Virus record (IMG/VR): IMGVR_UViG_3300042691_006316
Location: 1 to 30,422 of that record
Length of the DNA: 30,422 bases
Reading direction: 5' to 3' (one strand)
Source: a virus
The notes below the pieces were generated by a model. That model saw only the letters and a list, made by a program, of their open reading frames with translations, was not told the origin of the DNA and ran no database searches. The translations under genes were made by a program, and so were the position numbers. Positions 6,315 through 14,808 of the stretch are shown piece by piece. Positions within the stretch are counted from its first letter, which is position 1; each line of letters begins with the position of its first letter.

Positions 6315-7415
6315 TTATAAATTTGGTAGTGCGTCATAGTCCAGAGTGTCACTCATCACTCCCAATACATAGTTAGTCGATTCTGACTCCTGCAGTGCAG
6401 TTTGTTTCTTGCTGGTGTCCACGTGCTTCATGAACCAGGGAATAGGAGTGGTTCTGGGTGCAGGTTCGGTGTACTTGATGCCAATTTCTTTGAGTGCACT
6501 TACTGCAGTAAAGTCCACAAAGTCTTTGAGAATGTTGGCGTTGAGACCGATCACTGGCCCATGCCGGAACAGGTAGTCAGCCCAGGCCTTTTCTTCGCGG
6601 ATCACATCCAGGTACATGGCATACACTTCGGCTTCACACTCGGCCTTGGCTCGAACAAATCGCGGATCTTCCTTGATCACTTGATTGATTAGGTATGCGG
6701 TCCAACCTTTGTGTAATAGTTCGTCTTGTAGAATCAAGCTGATGATGTTGCCGTTGCCAATAAAGATCTTGTTCTCCACCATGGCCAAGCTGGTGGCAAA
6801 GCTGACCATGAAGCGGAAGGCTTCTAGTGCGTAGCTGGCGTGCAGGGCCAACCAGATTGCCCGGATGTGCTCGTGCTCATCAATCAGTTCGCCCACTTCT
6901 TTACGGCAGTTGATCACGTGCAATTGATCATAATACTTGCCCACACTGGATGCCATGTCCACAATCTCTTGTGTGTCATGGATGGTGTTGAACACTTCCT
7001 TGGGCACGTTGTAGATGTTGCGGATGATGTGACTATAACTGCGACTGTGAATGTTGGTTTCAAAGAAACTCCAGTTATACATCAGTGCTTCTATCTCAGG
7101 CAAGCTGACGCAAGGAGTAAACACTTGTGCAGGGCCGCGGCCTTGCAAACTGTCCAGTGCTGTTTGACGCAATAGATTTGATGTAAAGATATGCCGAACT
7201 GTGTCACTGGCATCCTTGAAGTCATTGGCATCCTTGGTCAAGCTGACTTCTTCCGGAATCCAAAAGAATCCACGTGCTGTGGTTTCAAAGTTGGAAATCT
7301 TGGGATATTTGAATTCTTCAAATCGTTGAATGGTTACAGGACCGGCTGGGTCCAAGAACATCTTGCGATTGAGATAGTCTGTTTTGGTTGTTAGGTTGTA
7401 TTGTTGTTTTGACAT
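6315..7415 (-). CDS. nrdB: Ribonucleotide reductase class Ia, beta subunit
   Basis: The 366-aa protein carries the di-iron tyrosyl-radical subunit that drives NDP to dNDP reduction with NrdA. Candidate metal ligands are Asp88 (ALDSLQGRGP), Glu119 and His123 (FFETNIHSRSY), Glu198 (YALEAFRF), Glu232 and His235 (QDELLHKG); the radical tyrosine is Tyr127. The acidic hydrophobic tail DTLDYDALPNL fits docking to NrdA. Relative to the E. coli enzyme there is one extra residue (Asn121) between the first Glu and His ligands, giving an E-x3-H spacing. Full length, in a cluster with glutaredoxin; nrdA lies further upstream with four other genes between. Confidence 0.96.
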   Translation of the reverse strand: MSKQQYNLTTKTDYLNRKMFLDPAGPVTIQRFEEFKYPKISNFETTARGFFWIPEEVSLTKDANDFKDASDTVRHIFTSNLLRQTALDSLQGRGPAQVFTPCVSLPEIEALMYNWSFFETNIHSRSYSHIIRNIYNVPKEVFNTIHDTQEIVDMASSVGKYYDQLHVINCRKEVGELIDEHEHIRAIWLALHASYALEAFRFMVSFATSLAMVENKIFIGNGNIISLILQDELLHKGWTAYLINQVIKEDPRFVRAKAECEAEVYAMYLDVIREEKAWADYLFRHGPVIGLNANILKDFVDFTAVSALKEIGIKYTEPAPRTTPIPWFMKHVDTSKKQTALQESESTNYVLGVMSDTLDYDALPNL

Positions 7416-7482
7416 AATTTATCTTCTTTTGTTAATTGCAGATTGTTCCACACGTTTTTATTCACTGCGGTCACAGCAAGCA

Positions 7483-7488
7483 ATTATA
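7483..7488 (-). promoter_or_regulatory. Possible -10 element before nrdB
   Basis: A perfect minus-strand TATAAT lies about 70 nt upstream of the nrdB ATG in a 141-nt gene-free gap, but no convincing TTGACA-like box occurs at 16-18 nt upstream. If used, it would need an activator or act with the hairpin region at 7507-7553. Confidence 0.35.
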
Positions 7489-7506
7489 AAGGTATCTACA
7501 AACATA

Positions 7507-7532
7507 CTGTATGCTAACACAATAGCATACAG
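7507..7532 (-). repeat. Perfect 10-bp inverted repeat between the 166-aa gene and nrdB
   Basis: CTGTATGCTA and TAGCATACAG are perfect reverse complements separated by six bases. The element begins 25 bases after the stop of the upstream gene. There is no strong U-run after it on the minus strand, so it is either a weak terminator, an RNA-processing or stability hairpin, or a protein-binding operator upstream of nrdB. Confidence 0.7.
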
Positions 7533-7538
7533 ATGTCT

Positions 7539-7553
7539 ACTGTGAAACACAGT
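7539..7553. repeat. Second inverted repeat, ACTGTG-AAA-CACAGT
   Basis: A perfect 6-bp palindrome with a three-base centre sits between the stop codon of the 166-aa gene and the 10-bp stem. Two adjacent perfect dyads in one short gap suggest a regulatory or transcript-processing site rather than chance. Confidence 0.5.
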
Positions 7554-7556
7554 TGT

Positions 7557-8057
7557 TTATTTTCTTACTTCTTTGGTGACATCTGGCCACCATTCGGGGT
7601 CAGGATTCAGTCGGTTTTTGTACAGTTGTTTGATACGACTCTCGTACTCAGCTTTGGAACCTTCAACTCGGCCCGAAATCACGTCCAGCACATAGTTCAG
7701 TGTCACAGCATTGGCACTGAGTGTGGCACATCTGGCACTGACTTCGTTTTTCAACAGGTCCAGTAAAATACTTTCAGAACTTTCTGCAAGTACTTTTACA
7801 TATTTTTTAGGCACATGTAGATCAATGGTGCTGTACACAAAGTCATAGTGTGGCGCAGGGCAGCAGTGCAAGATGTATTCGTCTAGAACTTCTATGCGTT
7901 TGAATCCGTCTTTGTCGTACCACACAGCACGGTTGGCAGTGAGTTCGTCTGGTGCGCCCAGTTTCTTGGTGAGACTTTTGACAAATTTCACCGGCTCTTC
8001 GTTGCGCCACACAGCGGTGGTGTTTTTTGATTCAATCAGCAGGTCAGATATTTTCAT
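7557..8057 (-). CDS. Hypothetical protein, 166 aa, predicted leaderless late gene
   Basis: A 166-aa protein starting MKISDLLIESKNTTAVW. No family is recognised. The N-terminus M-K-I-S-D-L followed by LIE resembles capsid-targeting peptides of T4 internal proteins, which end in an (L/I)-x-E protease site. A TAAATA late box ends only five bases before the ATG, leaving no room for a leader or ribosome-binding site if that promoter is used. The C-terminus ends in a WW-containing tail (DPEWWPDVTKEVRK). Confidence 0.65.
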   Translation of the reverse strand: MKISDLLIESKNTTAVWRNEEPVKFVKSLTKKLGAPDELTANRAVWYDKDGFKRIEVLDEYILHCCPAPHYDFVYSTIDLHVPKKYVKVLAESSESILLDLLKNEVSARCATLSANAVTLNYVLDVISGRVEGSKAEYESRIKQLYKNRLNPDPEWWPDVTKEVRK

Positions 8058-8062
8058 GTGTG

Positions 8063-8068
8063 TATTTA
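8063..8068 (-). promoter_or_regulatory. T4-type late promoter box (GAATAAATA)
   Basis: Minus-strand TAAATA within GAATAAATAC. It overlaps the TAA stop of the ATP-grasp-like gene and ends five bases before the ATG of the 166-aa gene. T4 late promoters consist of TATAAATA at the -10 region with the start site about six bases downstream. Confidence 0.55.
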
Positions 8069-8671
8069 TTCACCTACCCAAAACCCCAATCTATCACCCC
8101 CGGGACTGGCATACCATGTGGTATTTGGAGGCTGTGCAATTGGATTATCTTGCCAAACAGGGTATATAACATTGCCATTGTGATTGCTGAAATCGTCGTT
8201 CCATCTCAAATGCACTTCAATAATCTTGCCTGCCACATATTCCACATTGACCCAGGGCGTGAGTTTCCACAAATCACCCAGCACTTGCGGAAACTGGTAG
8301 TGATCGGATATTCGTTGCCAACGACAGAATCTGTCCAATCTATCAGGATCATCTCTAAATCCTTCCACTGCCAGCTCCGGTAAGCCATAGTGAAAATCTA
8401 CCGAAGTATGCCGACCTTCGAAACATTCACACCAAAAAGAACCGTCGGGCACTAGATCAGTATCTTGGGGTGTAAGCCACATTTTACTGGCGCCGCGGCT
8501 CATCATGCGTATATTGGTTATGGGGCGCACAATGTACCAGGCTGCTCGGGGCACTGCAACGCCTGCTGGTGCTGCTAGATATCCCAGTTTACGAGCCAGT
8601 ATCAGTTTGTCATAGATCCATAGATAATCTACAGGACATTGTGACCACACATCTTTGTCATCAATAAACAT
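8066..8671 (-). CDS. ATP-grasp-like candidate, 201 aa
   Basis: The 201-aa protein opens MFIDDKDVWSQCPVDYLWIY. Suggestive ATP-grasp features are WYIVRPI (about 45-51), a Gly-containing MMSRGAS loop, a WCECFEG stretch and, near the C-terminus, NVEYVAGKIIEVHLRWND, whose Glu...Asn spacing resembles the metal-binding end of the ATP-grasp fold. The length is short for a complete ligase, so it may be a reduced member. No substrate can be predicted. It is 15 bases downstream of the aldolase homologue; the ribosome-binding site is poor. The fold call is tentative, the gene itself is solid. Confidence 0.6.
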   Translation of the reverse strand: MFIDDKDVWSQCPVDYLWIYDKLILARKLGYLAAPAGVAVPRAAWYIVRPITNIRMMSRGASKMWLTPQDTDLVPDGSFWCECFEGRHTSVDFHYGLPELAVEGFRDDPDRLDRFCRWQRISDHYQFPQVLGDLWKLTPWVNVEYVAGKIIEVHLRWNDDFSNHNGNVIYPVWQDNPIAQPPNTTWYASPGGDRLGFWVGE

Positions 8672-8686
8672 GTTTTGGTACTAATT

Positions 8687-9307
8687 TCAATAGTTTCCTG
8701 ATGCAAGCACGATCTTGCAGATGTGTTCTAATCTCTCGATGTGTTCGTATGCTCGCCAAGGGCTAGTGTCTATGGCAACTACTCCGTGGCCTTTGATGCC
8801 CACAATGTCATAGGCAATATTACCACGGTCATCTAATTCTAATCGATAATGACACTGATCGGCAAGTTCTTGGCTGATGGGTTTTACATCACCAACATTG
8901 GGTGCCACCCGGGTATAACGATTCAGTTCTGGAAACGCTGTGCTGATGGTGCTGAGATCAATTCCAGCATGCATGGCTGCAATGCAGTAGGTGGGATGAA
9001 CATGCACCACCACACGCACATCGTTGCTATGCTGACCCATGGCACGTTGCAGACCAAAGTGCAAGGGAATCTCTCCGCTGGGTTGCAAGTTGGCGCTGAT
9101 GTCAGTATAGTGCTCTTCCTGCCACCGCAGTCCGTCGATCCGGATCTTCTTGAACTGATCGGGTTGCAGGGTTTGCTTGCGTACACCTGACGGTGTGATG
9201 TAGAAGTGATCACGATCGTGGTGGCGAATTGAGACATTACCGTCACGACTGGTAATCCAGTTGCGCTTGTATGCGTCTGTCATGACTTCACAAATAGTTT
9301 CTAGCAT
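8687..9307 (-). CDS. Class II aldolase/adducin-family protein, 206 aa
   Basis: The product is like L-fuculose-phosphate aldolase, ribulose-phosphate epimerase-type or methylthioribulose-phosphate dehydratase enzymes. From the chosen ATG, the family's zinc and acid residues are visible: Glu79 in PSGEIPLH, His102 and His104 in VVHVHPT, and His174 in IKGHGVV. The N-terminal SRDGNVSIR is the phosphate-binding loop. A TTG start 33 nt upstream is possible, but the ATG after the TAA of the membrane-protein gene is preferred. An intact active site suggests a working metal-dependent lyase or dehydratase on a sugar phosphate; the substrate is unknown. Its place between nrdA and nrdB marks it as an accessory metabolic gene. 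Confidence 0.85.
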   Translation of the reverse strand: MLETICEVMTDAYKRNWITSRDGNVSIRHHDRDHFYITPSGVRKQTLQPDQFKKIRIDGLRWQEEHYTDISANLQPSGEIPLHFGLQRAMGQHSNDVRVVVHVHPTYCIAAMHAGIDLSTISTAFPELNRYTRVAPNVGDVKPISQELADQCHYRLELDDRGNIAYDIVGIKGHGVVAIDTSPWRAYEHIERLEHICKIVLASGNY

Positions 9308-9314
9308 TATTTTT

Positions 9315-9506
9315 TTACCAATGTCTAATAGTATTAGCAATAATAAACAAACAAGTTACCACATGTATCACTACCCAAAAAGTTTTTAAAAATAAAGCTA
9401 TTCTCGCTTCTTTTAAAGTTAAGATAGGTACATCTGGTTGGTCATCGTCTGTGTTACCCATTAAGTGACCAGTTGCTCTGGCCCATATTTTTTCAAACGA
9501 ATTCAT
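9315..9506 (-). CDS. Small membrane protein after nrdA, 63 aa
   Basis: A 63-aa protein starting MNSFEKIWARATGHLMGN, with one or two closely spaced membrane segments (about residues 36-60, rich in Val, Leu, Phe and Ile). A longer frame begins inside nrdA and is rejected; the chosen ATG lies one base after the nrdA TGA. I recall similar small proteins next to nrd genes in marine T4-like phages but cannot verify. Function unknown. Confidence 0.65.
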   Translation of the reverse strand: MNSFEKIWARATGHLMGNTDDDQPDVPILTLKEARIALFLKTFWVVIHVVTCLFIIANTIRHW

Positions 9507-9507
9507 A

Positions 9508-11835
9508 TCACAACTTGCATGATTCGCAACCTTCTTCGGCATCAAAGTCAATTGTTTCCAGCATCTCGGGTGCTTTTTCGTCTTCGGCCTTGCTGCCTTT
9601 CTTGTTGATCAAGCTGTAGTAGAATGTTTTAAGACCCCACATGTGACTCTGCATCAAGTTCTGTGCAATCAAGGTAGTGGGTACTTTGCGATCCGGGAAG
9701 TGTGCAGGATTGTAAAAGGTGTTGGTAGATATGCTTTGATCAATATAGGCTGCAATCACTGCGGCTGTTTTCAAATAGCCATCACAATCTTTCTGTTCCC
9801 ACATCAGTTGATAATTCTTACGCACCTTGGCATTGTGATATTCAGGAACCACCTGTGTGAAGCTGCCAGCTTTGGATTCTTTGGTGCTGATCAAGCTCAT
9901 GGGCATTTCGATGCCGTTGGTTGAACCAATCACCACTGAGCTAGACTCAACAGGTGCCACAGCACCATTGGTGGCATTGCGAACACCGTGTTCTTTCATC
10001 TGTACCCGCAGTGTTTCCCAGTCAAGTTCGGGGGCAAAGTCAGCAAGTTCATTAACACCCTTGGCACGTAGTTCCCAAGGAAACACACCTTGCCCATAAC
10101 GAGTCCGGTCACTGCCCAAACACCGGCCACGTTCTCGAGCCAGTTCCACGCTCATCTCTGTAAGGTAGTAGGTTTGATGTTCCATCCAGGTCTTGACTTC
10201 GGCCAATGCATCAGCTTCACCATACTTCAGCCCACGCTTGGCGTGCCAGTAGGCCAAGTTGGTGATACCAATACCCAAGGGGCGAATTTCTTCGTTGCTG
10301 AGTTTGCTTTGAATGCTCAAGAAGTCTTGGTAGTCCAAGATGTTGTTGAGACTGCGGTGTAGAATACGCACAGCCCTGCGCATGTCTTCGGGATTGCGGA
10401 ACGCACCCCAGTTGATTGAACCCAAGGTACACAATGCAATACGTCCCTCTTCGTCATCCAGGCGTTTGAAGCTTTTGGTAGGCAACAAGATCTCACAGCA
10501 AAGGTTGCTCTGGTAAATGGTATGGTATTCAGGGTCAAACGGGCCCTGGTTCATGACATTGTCAATGAACACTAGATAGATGCGTCCTGTATCCGTGCGC
10601 TCTTTGAGAATGCCTGACTTGAACACTTCTTCAGCTGCCATGGTCTTGCGACGCAGGCCTGGCTGCTTTTCGTACTTGACATAGAGTTCTTCAAACCGTT
10701 TGGTATTGGTGTAAAATGCTTCGTACAGGTCTGGGACTTCGTTGGGGTCAAAGAACGTGATGTCTTGCTTGTTCTTGAAGCGGCGCCAAAAGAAAGCACT
10801 TAGCACCACACCATAGTCCATGTGTCTTACCCGTGTTTCTTCAGTACCTTGATTGTTCTTAAGTACAATAAGATCATCAAACTGGTGATGCCAAATAGGA
10901 TAGAATACAGTAGCACTAGCATTACGAATGCCTCCTTGTGAACATGAGCGTAGGTCGCCAAACCATTTTTTCAGGAATGGAATCATACCGGTATGCATGA
11001 TCTCGCCGCCACGAATGGGTGATCCCAGGGGGCGTAGTCGTCCAATCTCTAAACCAATGCCAGCACGTTTGCTGGCATACTTGGCCATCATTTCACCAGA
11101 GGCAAAAATAGAGTCAAGATCATCATCGCTACGAATAAGAACGCAAGACGAGAATTGTTTAGTAGGGGTACCAAGGCCAGCGAGAACAGGAGTAGCAAGA
11201 GTGAAAAGACCGTCGCTTGCAGCATTGTAATATTCCTTTATGTAGCGCATACGAGCGCTGTTGGGTTCTTCTTTGTGAAACACAGTAGCTGCTGCTACCA
11301 TGTAACGAATCTGTGGGGTTTCGTATGTTTCTTTTGTGCTACGATTCTTGACCAGATATTTTTCGATCAGTTGCTCAATGGCAGCGTAGGAATACTGCTC
11401 GTCTTTTGAGTGATCCAGCATGTCGTTCATGCGGTTCCAGTCGTCTTCGGTGTACCACTCCAACAGTTCAGGAGTGTACAGGCCAGTGGCCACATTGGTC
11501 TTGACGATTTCGTACAGGTGAGGAGGCTGATAGGAGCCATACACATCTTTGCGCAACATGCTGAGTCGCTGTTTGCCAGCCACAAACTGATAGTTTGTGT
11601 GTCCCACGTCCGGATTGGATTCCACGTCAATCAAGTCCACAATGGCCCGTAGAGTAATACCGTCAATTTCCTTGGTGGTGATACCGTCATAAAAGTGCAG
11701 TTGGGCCTTGATTTCTACCATGCTCTGACTCACATCGGCTATGCCCGAGCAAACTTTTGCAATTTGAGTTTGCCACTTTTCCAACGAAAGTGGCTCGCGA
11801 GTACCATCGCGTTTGAGTACTGTGATTGACTTCAT
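9508..11835 (-). CDS. nrdA: Ribonucleotide reductase class Ia, alpha subunit
   Basis: The 775-aa catalytic subunit. It begins with an ATP-cone (about 1-90, VLKRDGTREPLSLEKWQ). Active-site residues by comparison with E. coli are Cys231 (FSSC), Asn444, Cys446 and Glu448 (SNLCCEILLPT), and Cys469 (LCTLGSIN); the C-terminal redox pair is Cys770 and Cys773 (GCESCKL), to be reduced by the phage glutaredoxin. The GGIRNASATVFYPIWH stretch (301-316) is the usual class Ia loop. An AAGG site overlaps the stop of the preceding gene. There is no intein or intron, and the length is normal. It follows the 141-aa gene by two bases. Confidence 0.97.
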   Translation of the reverse strand: MKSITVLKRDGTREPLSLEKWQTQIAKVCSGIADVSQSMVEIKAQLHFYDGITTKEIDGITLRAIVDLIDVESNPDVGHTNYQFVAGKQRLSMLRKDVYGSYQPPHLYEIVKTNVATGLYTPELLEWYTEDDWNRMNDMLDHSKDEQYSYAAIEQLIEKYLVKNRSTKETYETPQIRYMVAAATVFHKEEPNSARMRYIKEYYNAASDGLFTLATPVLAGLGTPTKQFSSCVLIRSDDDLDSIFASGEMMAKYASKRAGIGLEIGRLRPLGSPIRGGEIMHTGMIPFLKKWFGDLRSCSQGGIRNASATVFYPIWHHQFDDLIVLKNNQGTEETRVRHMDYGVVLSAFFWRRFKNKQDITFFDPNEVPDLYEAFYTNTKRFEELYVKYEKQPGLRRKTMAAEEVFKSGILKERTDTGRIYLVFIDNVMNQGPFDPEYHTIYQSNLCCEILLPTKSFKRLDDEEGRIALCTLGSINWGAFRNPEDMRRAVRILHRSLNNILDYQDFLSIQSKLSNEEIRPLGIGITNLAYWHAKRGLKYGEADALAEVKTWMEHQTYYLTEMSVELARERGRCLGSDRTRYGQGVFPWELRAKGVNELADFAPELDWETLRVQMKEHGVRNATNGAVAPVESSSVVIGSTNGIEMPMSLISTKESKAGSFTQVVPEYHNAKVRKNYQLMWEQKDCDGYLKTAAVIAAYIDQSISTNTFYNPAHFPDRKVPTTLIAQNLMQSHMWGLKTFYYSLINKKGSKAEDEKAPEMLETIDFDAEEGCESCKL

Positions 11836-11837
11836 TC

Positions 11838-12263
11838 TTACCTTAATTGTTGTTTGATTTTATCTTGCGATACATGCCGTCGAGATATTGTTACATCTGG
11901 GATGGTATTTACGACAGTGTCAGCATCCCAATTCAATATATATTTTGATTTGTCAACTAGGACTAAATTGTCACCTCCAGATTCTGTCAGCACAGCATCT
12001 TGTATGTCAGGTCGATCTAGTATTGTTATAGTATACATGATTCCTAGCCCGCGAGCAAGACCACAGTAGACGTTGTCGTCCAATAATTGCCAAGGATCGG
12101 GCCAAGTTTTAACGTCATCCCAATGCAGGTGATAAGGTCGCCAGGGAGTTTGAAACCACCAGGAGTTGATAGCTGCTAGTGCCTGGGCCGGAGGTAGGGC
12201 CGCAGCCTGAGTTCTCAGTTGAGCCCAAGCCGTCAACCGCTCAGGAAAAGTGTGTGCCCACAT
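11838..12263 (-). CDS. Conserved-looking hypothetical protein, 141 aa
   Basis: A Trp-rich 141-aa protein beginning MWAHTFPERLTAWAQLRT, with a dense aromatic block WWFQTPWRPYHLHWDD (about 35-50), then YCGLARGLGI and NLVLVDKSKYILNWD. I recall this layout from marine T4-like phages without known function. There is no membrane segment. Its ATG shares bases with the stop of the tail-spike gene (TAATG), so it is coupled to a late structural gene, yet it also precedes nrdA by two bases. Confidence 0.65.
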   Translation of the reverse strand: MWAHTFPERLTAWAQLRTQAAALPPAQALAAINSWWFQTPWRPYHLHWDDVKTWPDPWQLLDDNVYCGLARGLGIMYTITILDRPDIQDAVLTESGGDNLVLVDKSKYILNWDADTVVNTIPDVTISRRHVSQDKIKQQLR

Positions 12264-14065
12264 TAGTTTATATGTGCAATACTGTATCGAATGATGCCAT
12301 CGCCGGGGCCAGTGGCAGTGTATCGGACTGTTACCAACGGAGTTGCTACACTTAGATTGTGTTCAGCTTCTAGGATTACCCCAGTGTTGCCGTTTTCTAC
12401 ATAGTCATCCACGTAGCTGAATCCGGTGCCCGGTGTGCCATCGCGACCACTGACCACAGTCATTGTTCCTGTGCGATAAAAGTCATTTCTCACAATGGTA
12501 TAATCTAGTTTGAACGCAGGAATTTTGAGAATGTCTGTATCTACTATCACTAGATTGGCCTGAGTGCTGTCGTCCCGAATATCATCCCGAATACCGGCTG
12601 TGCGTTGATAACGTCCTAGTTCTAGTTGATTGGCCAGAGTGTTGTTTTGAATGTTGTCCTGAAAGTAGGTGATACCTGAGATATTCATGCCCAGAGCTAT
12701 GCTGCTGGTGTCAGTCAAATTGATTCGAGGATATGTGACGCTCTGAACAGTGTTGCGCTGAAACATGTCGCCAATGCTGACATTGTTTTCTGCATCAATC
12801 ACAATAATACCGGTGGCCGGAAAGGCGCTTCCATTGAATCCATTGCCCACATCATAAAATGTGTTGTAGGCTGTGGCGTTGTGACTCACACCGTCGATCA
12901 CAATACCTTGCGAATGGATGTTGTCAAAAGTGTTTTGTACAACACGCACCCCAGTTGCACCACCATCCACAGGCACAGCGCCACCCAGCACAATGCCTTG
13001 ATGTAGTGTGTCAAAATCACAATTGCTAAAAGTCACACCTTGAATTTGTTGTTGGGTATCTGTAGCGTAGGTAAATTTTGAAAACTTGCAATTGTTCCAG
13101 GTCACGTTGCGACTCACTGCACTAGGCGAACTGCTCCATCTAACAGCAGCAACATCGTCGCCGGCATCCACAAGATCAACAGTGGTCAACGATCCTTCGA
13201 TTGTGACTGAGTCAAACACACATCGATCTGCATATTCGATCAGTACACCGTCGTGCACCTGATTGGTCACAAACTTCATGCTGGAAATTTCTATGTTGCC
13301 CGGCAGACTGGCGCCGTTGGTACCAATGTTGACTCCGGTCTGTTGTAGACTGTCGGCTGTTTGAACAATGTATTCGGGCAAAGATTCTGTTGACCAGTAG
13401 GGATCTCCATTAGGATTGGTTGCACCGATAGCGGTGCCGATGGGCACTACAAAGTTGGATCTGTAGTACAGTGTGGTTGCAGTGTTGTATACCAACACGC
13501 CCGGTGGATAAGAAGTTGTGTTGGTCCAATTCTGGACATTAAAACTGATTATAGTACTGTCGGGGCCGTCGCCATACAACTGACAGTTAGGTGGAATGTT
13601 CAAGGTATCTGTAATAATGTAAATACCAGCCGGGAAAAATATACTGCGTCGGGCACTGGGATTGGTGCTACGGCAAAATATCTGGAACAAAGCACGATTG
13701 ATGTTGACAGTGACATCAGTTACTCCGTCGCCGGTGGCACCAAAATCAGTAATGACCGCATAACTGTCTAGGCGACGTTGCAGACTCTGTGCCACAGGGT
13801 CACCGAGGGTGGCGCCAGTTTGTACATCATATCCTGCAGCTTCGCCTTTGTAGATATACTGAGTGGCAAAACTGAGAATGTCACTAAATTCGGTCAATAC
13901 TTCAGTGTTGCCCACTACAGGAGCACCGTCTGCTATGGTGCCGTTGCCAATGAACAATCTGCGTTGATCAACTGCCCAGCCGAGTTCAGCACCTGCTAAG
14001 GGTTGGGGCAAGTCGGCTTCTAGGCCCTTGCGTTGAGTTATTCTTGATATTTGTACGATTGCCAC
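12263..14065 (-). CDS. Tail spike/fibre with pectate-lyase-type beta-helix
   Basis: The 600-aa protein starts at a GTG with AAGGA eight bases upstream. Residues 1-50 (QISRITQRKGLEADLPQPL then LFIGNGT) form the tail-attachment module seen at the start of many phage fibres, like the Mtd N-terminal type. Residues from about 105 (TDFGATGDGVTD) match the entry strand of pectate-lyase-3-type right-handed beta-helices; repeating short beta turns (NVTWNNCKFSKF, GVTFSNCDFDTL, VVQNTFDNIHS) continue to about 430. The C-terminal 120 aa are beta-rich. It would bind or cut host surface polysaccharide. A late box lies upstream at 14092-14097. Confidence 0.88.
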   Translation of the reverse strand: MAIVQISRITQRKGLEADLPQPLAGAELGWAVDQRRLFIGNGTIADGAPVVGNTEVLTEFSDILSFATQYIYKGEAAGYDVQTGATLGDPVAQSLQRRLDSYAVITDFGATGDGVTDVTVNINRALFQIFCRSTNPSARRSIFFPAGIYIITDTLNIPPNCQLYGDGPDSTIISFNVQNWTNTTSYPPGVLVYNTATTLYYRSNFVVPIGTAIGATNPNGDPYWSTESLPEYIVQTADSLQQTGVNIGTNGASLPGNIEISSMKFVTNQVHDGVLIEYADRCVFDSVTIEGSLTTVDLVDAGDDVAAVRWSSSPSAVSRNVTWNNCKFSKFTYATDTQQQIQGVTFSNCDFDTLHQGIVLGGAVPVDGGATGVRVVQNTFDNIHSQGIVIDGVSHNATAYNTFYDVGNGFNGSAFPATGIIVIDAENNVSIGDMFQRNTVQSVTYPRINLTDTSSIALGMNISGITYFQDNIQNNTLANQLELGRYQRTAGIRDDIRDDSTQANLVIVDTDILKIPAFKLDYTIVRNDFYRTGTMTVVSGRDGTPGTGFSYVDDYVENGNTGVILEAEHNLSVATPLVTVRYTATGPGDGIIRYSIAHIN

Positions 14066-14091
14066 AGTGTGAGTCCTTGAAATCTATCCAG

Positions 14092-14097
14092 TATTTA
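14092..14097 (-). promoter_or_regulatory. T4-type late promoter box before tail spike
   Basis: Minus-strand CTAAATAC, overlapping the stop codon of the exonuclease gene; 26 nt downstream lies the tail-spike GTG with an AAGGA site in between, a normal arrangement for a late transcript. Confidence 0.6.
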
Positions 14098-14805
14098 GCG
14101 TGACTGATAGTAGAGTTCAACTCGTTTCATCCACTCACTTGCCCAGTAGGCAAATTCGTCGCCTTGTACCACAAACTCCAGATATTGTGGCCGATCGTAA
14201 CTGCCGTCGGGCAGTAGCCGTGGCTGCACAGCCATCAAAATAACACCTGTGTTGATCTCAGTACTATGTGTTTCGTTGTGTGCTGCTGCATATGCTGCCA
14301 GCTGCAAAAAGTAGTCCGTGATGTATTCACGTTTTTTGACTTTGTTGCTTTGTTTAAAGTCCAAGATAGCCGGCTGGCCTCGCCAGGTGCCCACTAGATC
14401 CGTAGTACCTGCATACAGGCCTGAATAGTACACAGGAACTTCTGTTCCCCAAAATTCGTCCACGTTGGGCAAACCTTGCAATATAACTTCTGCTGCCATA
14501 AACCACGAGGGATGTGCAAATGGGTTTGAGGGCAGTGGTTTCATGTCTGTGTGTAGCACATAGTGTTCCAGGTATGCATGCATGCGAGTACCACGACTGG
14601 CTGCTTCGGTGGTGATTTCCTGAGCACGTTGCTCGCCTACAGACCGTCGCCAACGAGCCAGGGCTTCTCGATCTTCTGCAGGCTTGGTCCGATCAAGAAT
14701 AGTGGTCACACTAGGAACCTTAGATCCGTCAGGCAAGCAATAGTGTCGTTTGCCGTCAATGGTAGTTCTGTCCAGGGGGGTGTAGTTGTATCGTGAGGTT
14801 ATCAT
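14095..14805 (-). CDS. PD-(D/E)XK exonuclease, MGME1/RecB-nuclease-like, 236 aa
   Basis: A 236-aa nuclease of the RecB/Cas4-like superfamily. Visible motifs are His76 (RMHAYLEH), Asp136 (YAGTTDLVG), the core Asp149-x-Lys151 (AILDFKQSNK) and Gln168/Tyr172 (FLQLAAYA), the order found in MGME1-type enzymes. No cysteine tetrad is present, so unlike Cas4/AddB it should lack an Fe-S cluster even though it neighbours Fe-S assembly genes. It probably trims DNA ends during replication or recombination, or degrades host DNA. The start follows the A-type carrier stop by three bases. Confidence 0.85.
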   Translation of the reverse strand: MITSRYNYTPLDRTTIDGKRHYCLPDGSKVPSVTTILDRTKPAEDREALARWRRSVGEQRAQEITTEAASRGTRMHAYLEHYVLHTDMKPLPSNPFAHPSWFMAAEVILQGLPNVDEFWGTEVPVYYSGLYAGTTDLVGTWRGQPAILDFKQSNKVKKREYITDYFLQLAAYAAAHNETHSTEINTGVILMAVQPRLLPDGSYDRPQYLEFVVQGDEFAYWASEWMKRVELYYQSR

Positions 14806-14808
14806 GTG

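Noticed and set aside
7455-7488. Possible T4 MotA-type middle promoter (ATTGCTTG) before nrdB
   Set aside because: The MotA-like box lies downstream of the TATAAT on the minus strand and has no -10 at the proper distance after it.
9315-9551. 78-aa start for the membrane protein after nrdA
   Set aside because: The first 15 residues are encoded within nrdA; the ATG one base after the nrdA stop is the likelier start.
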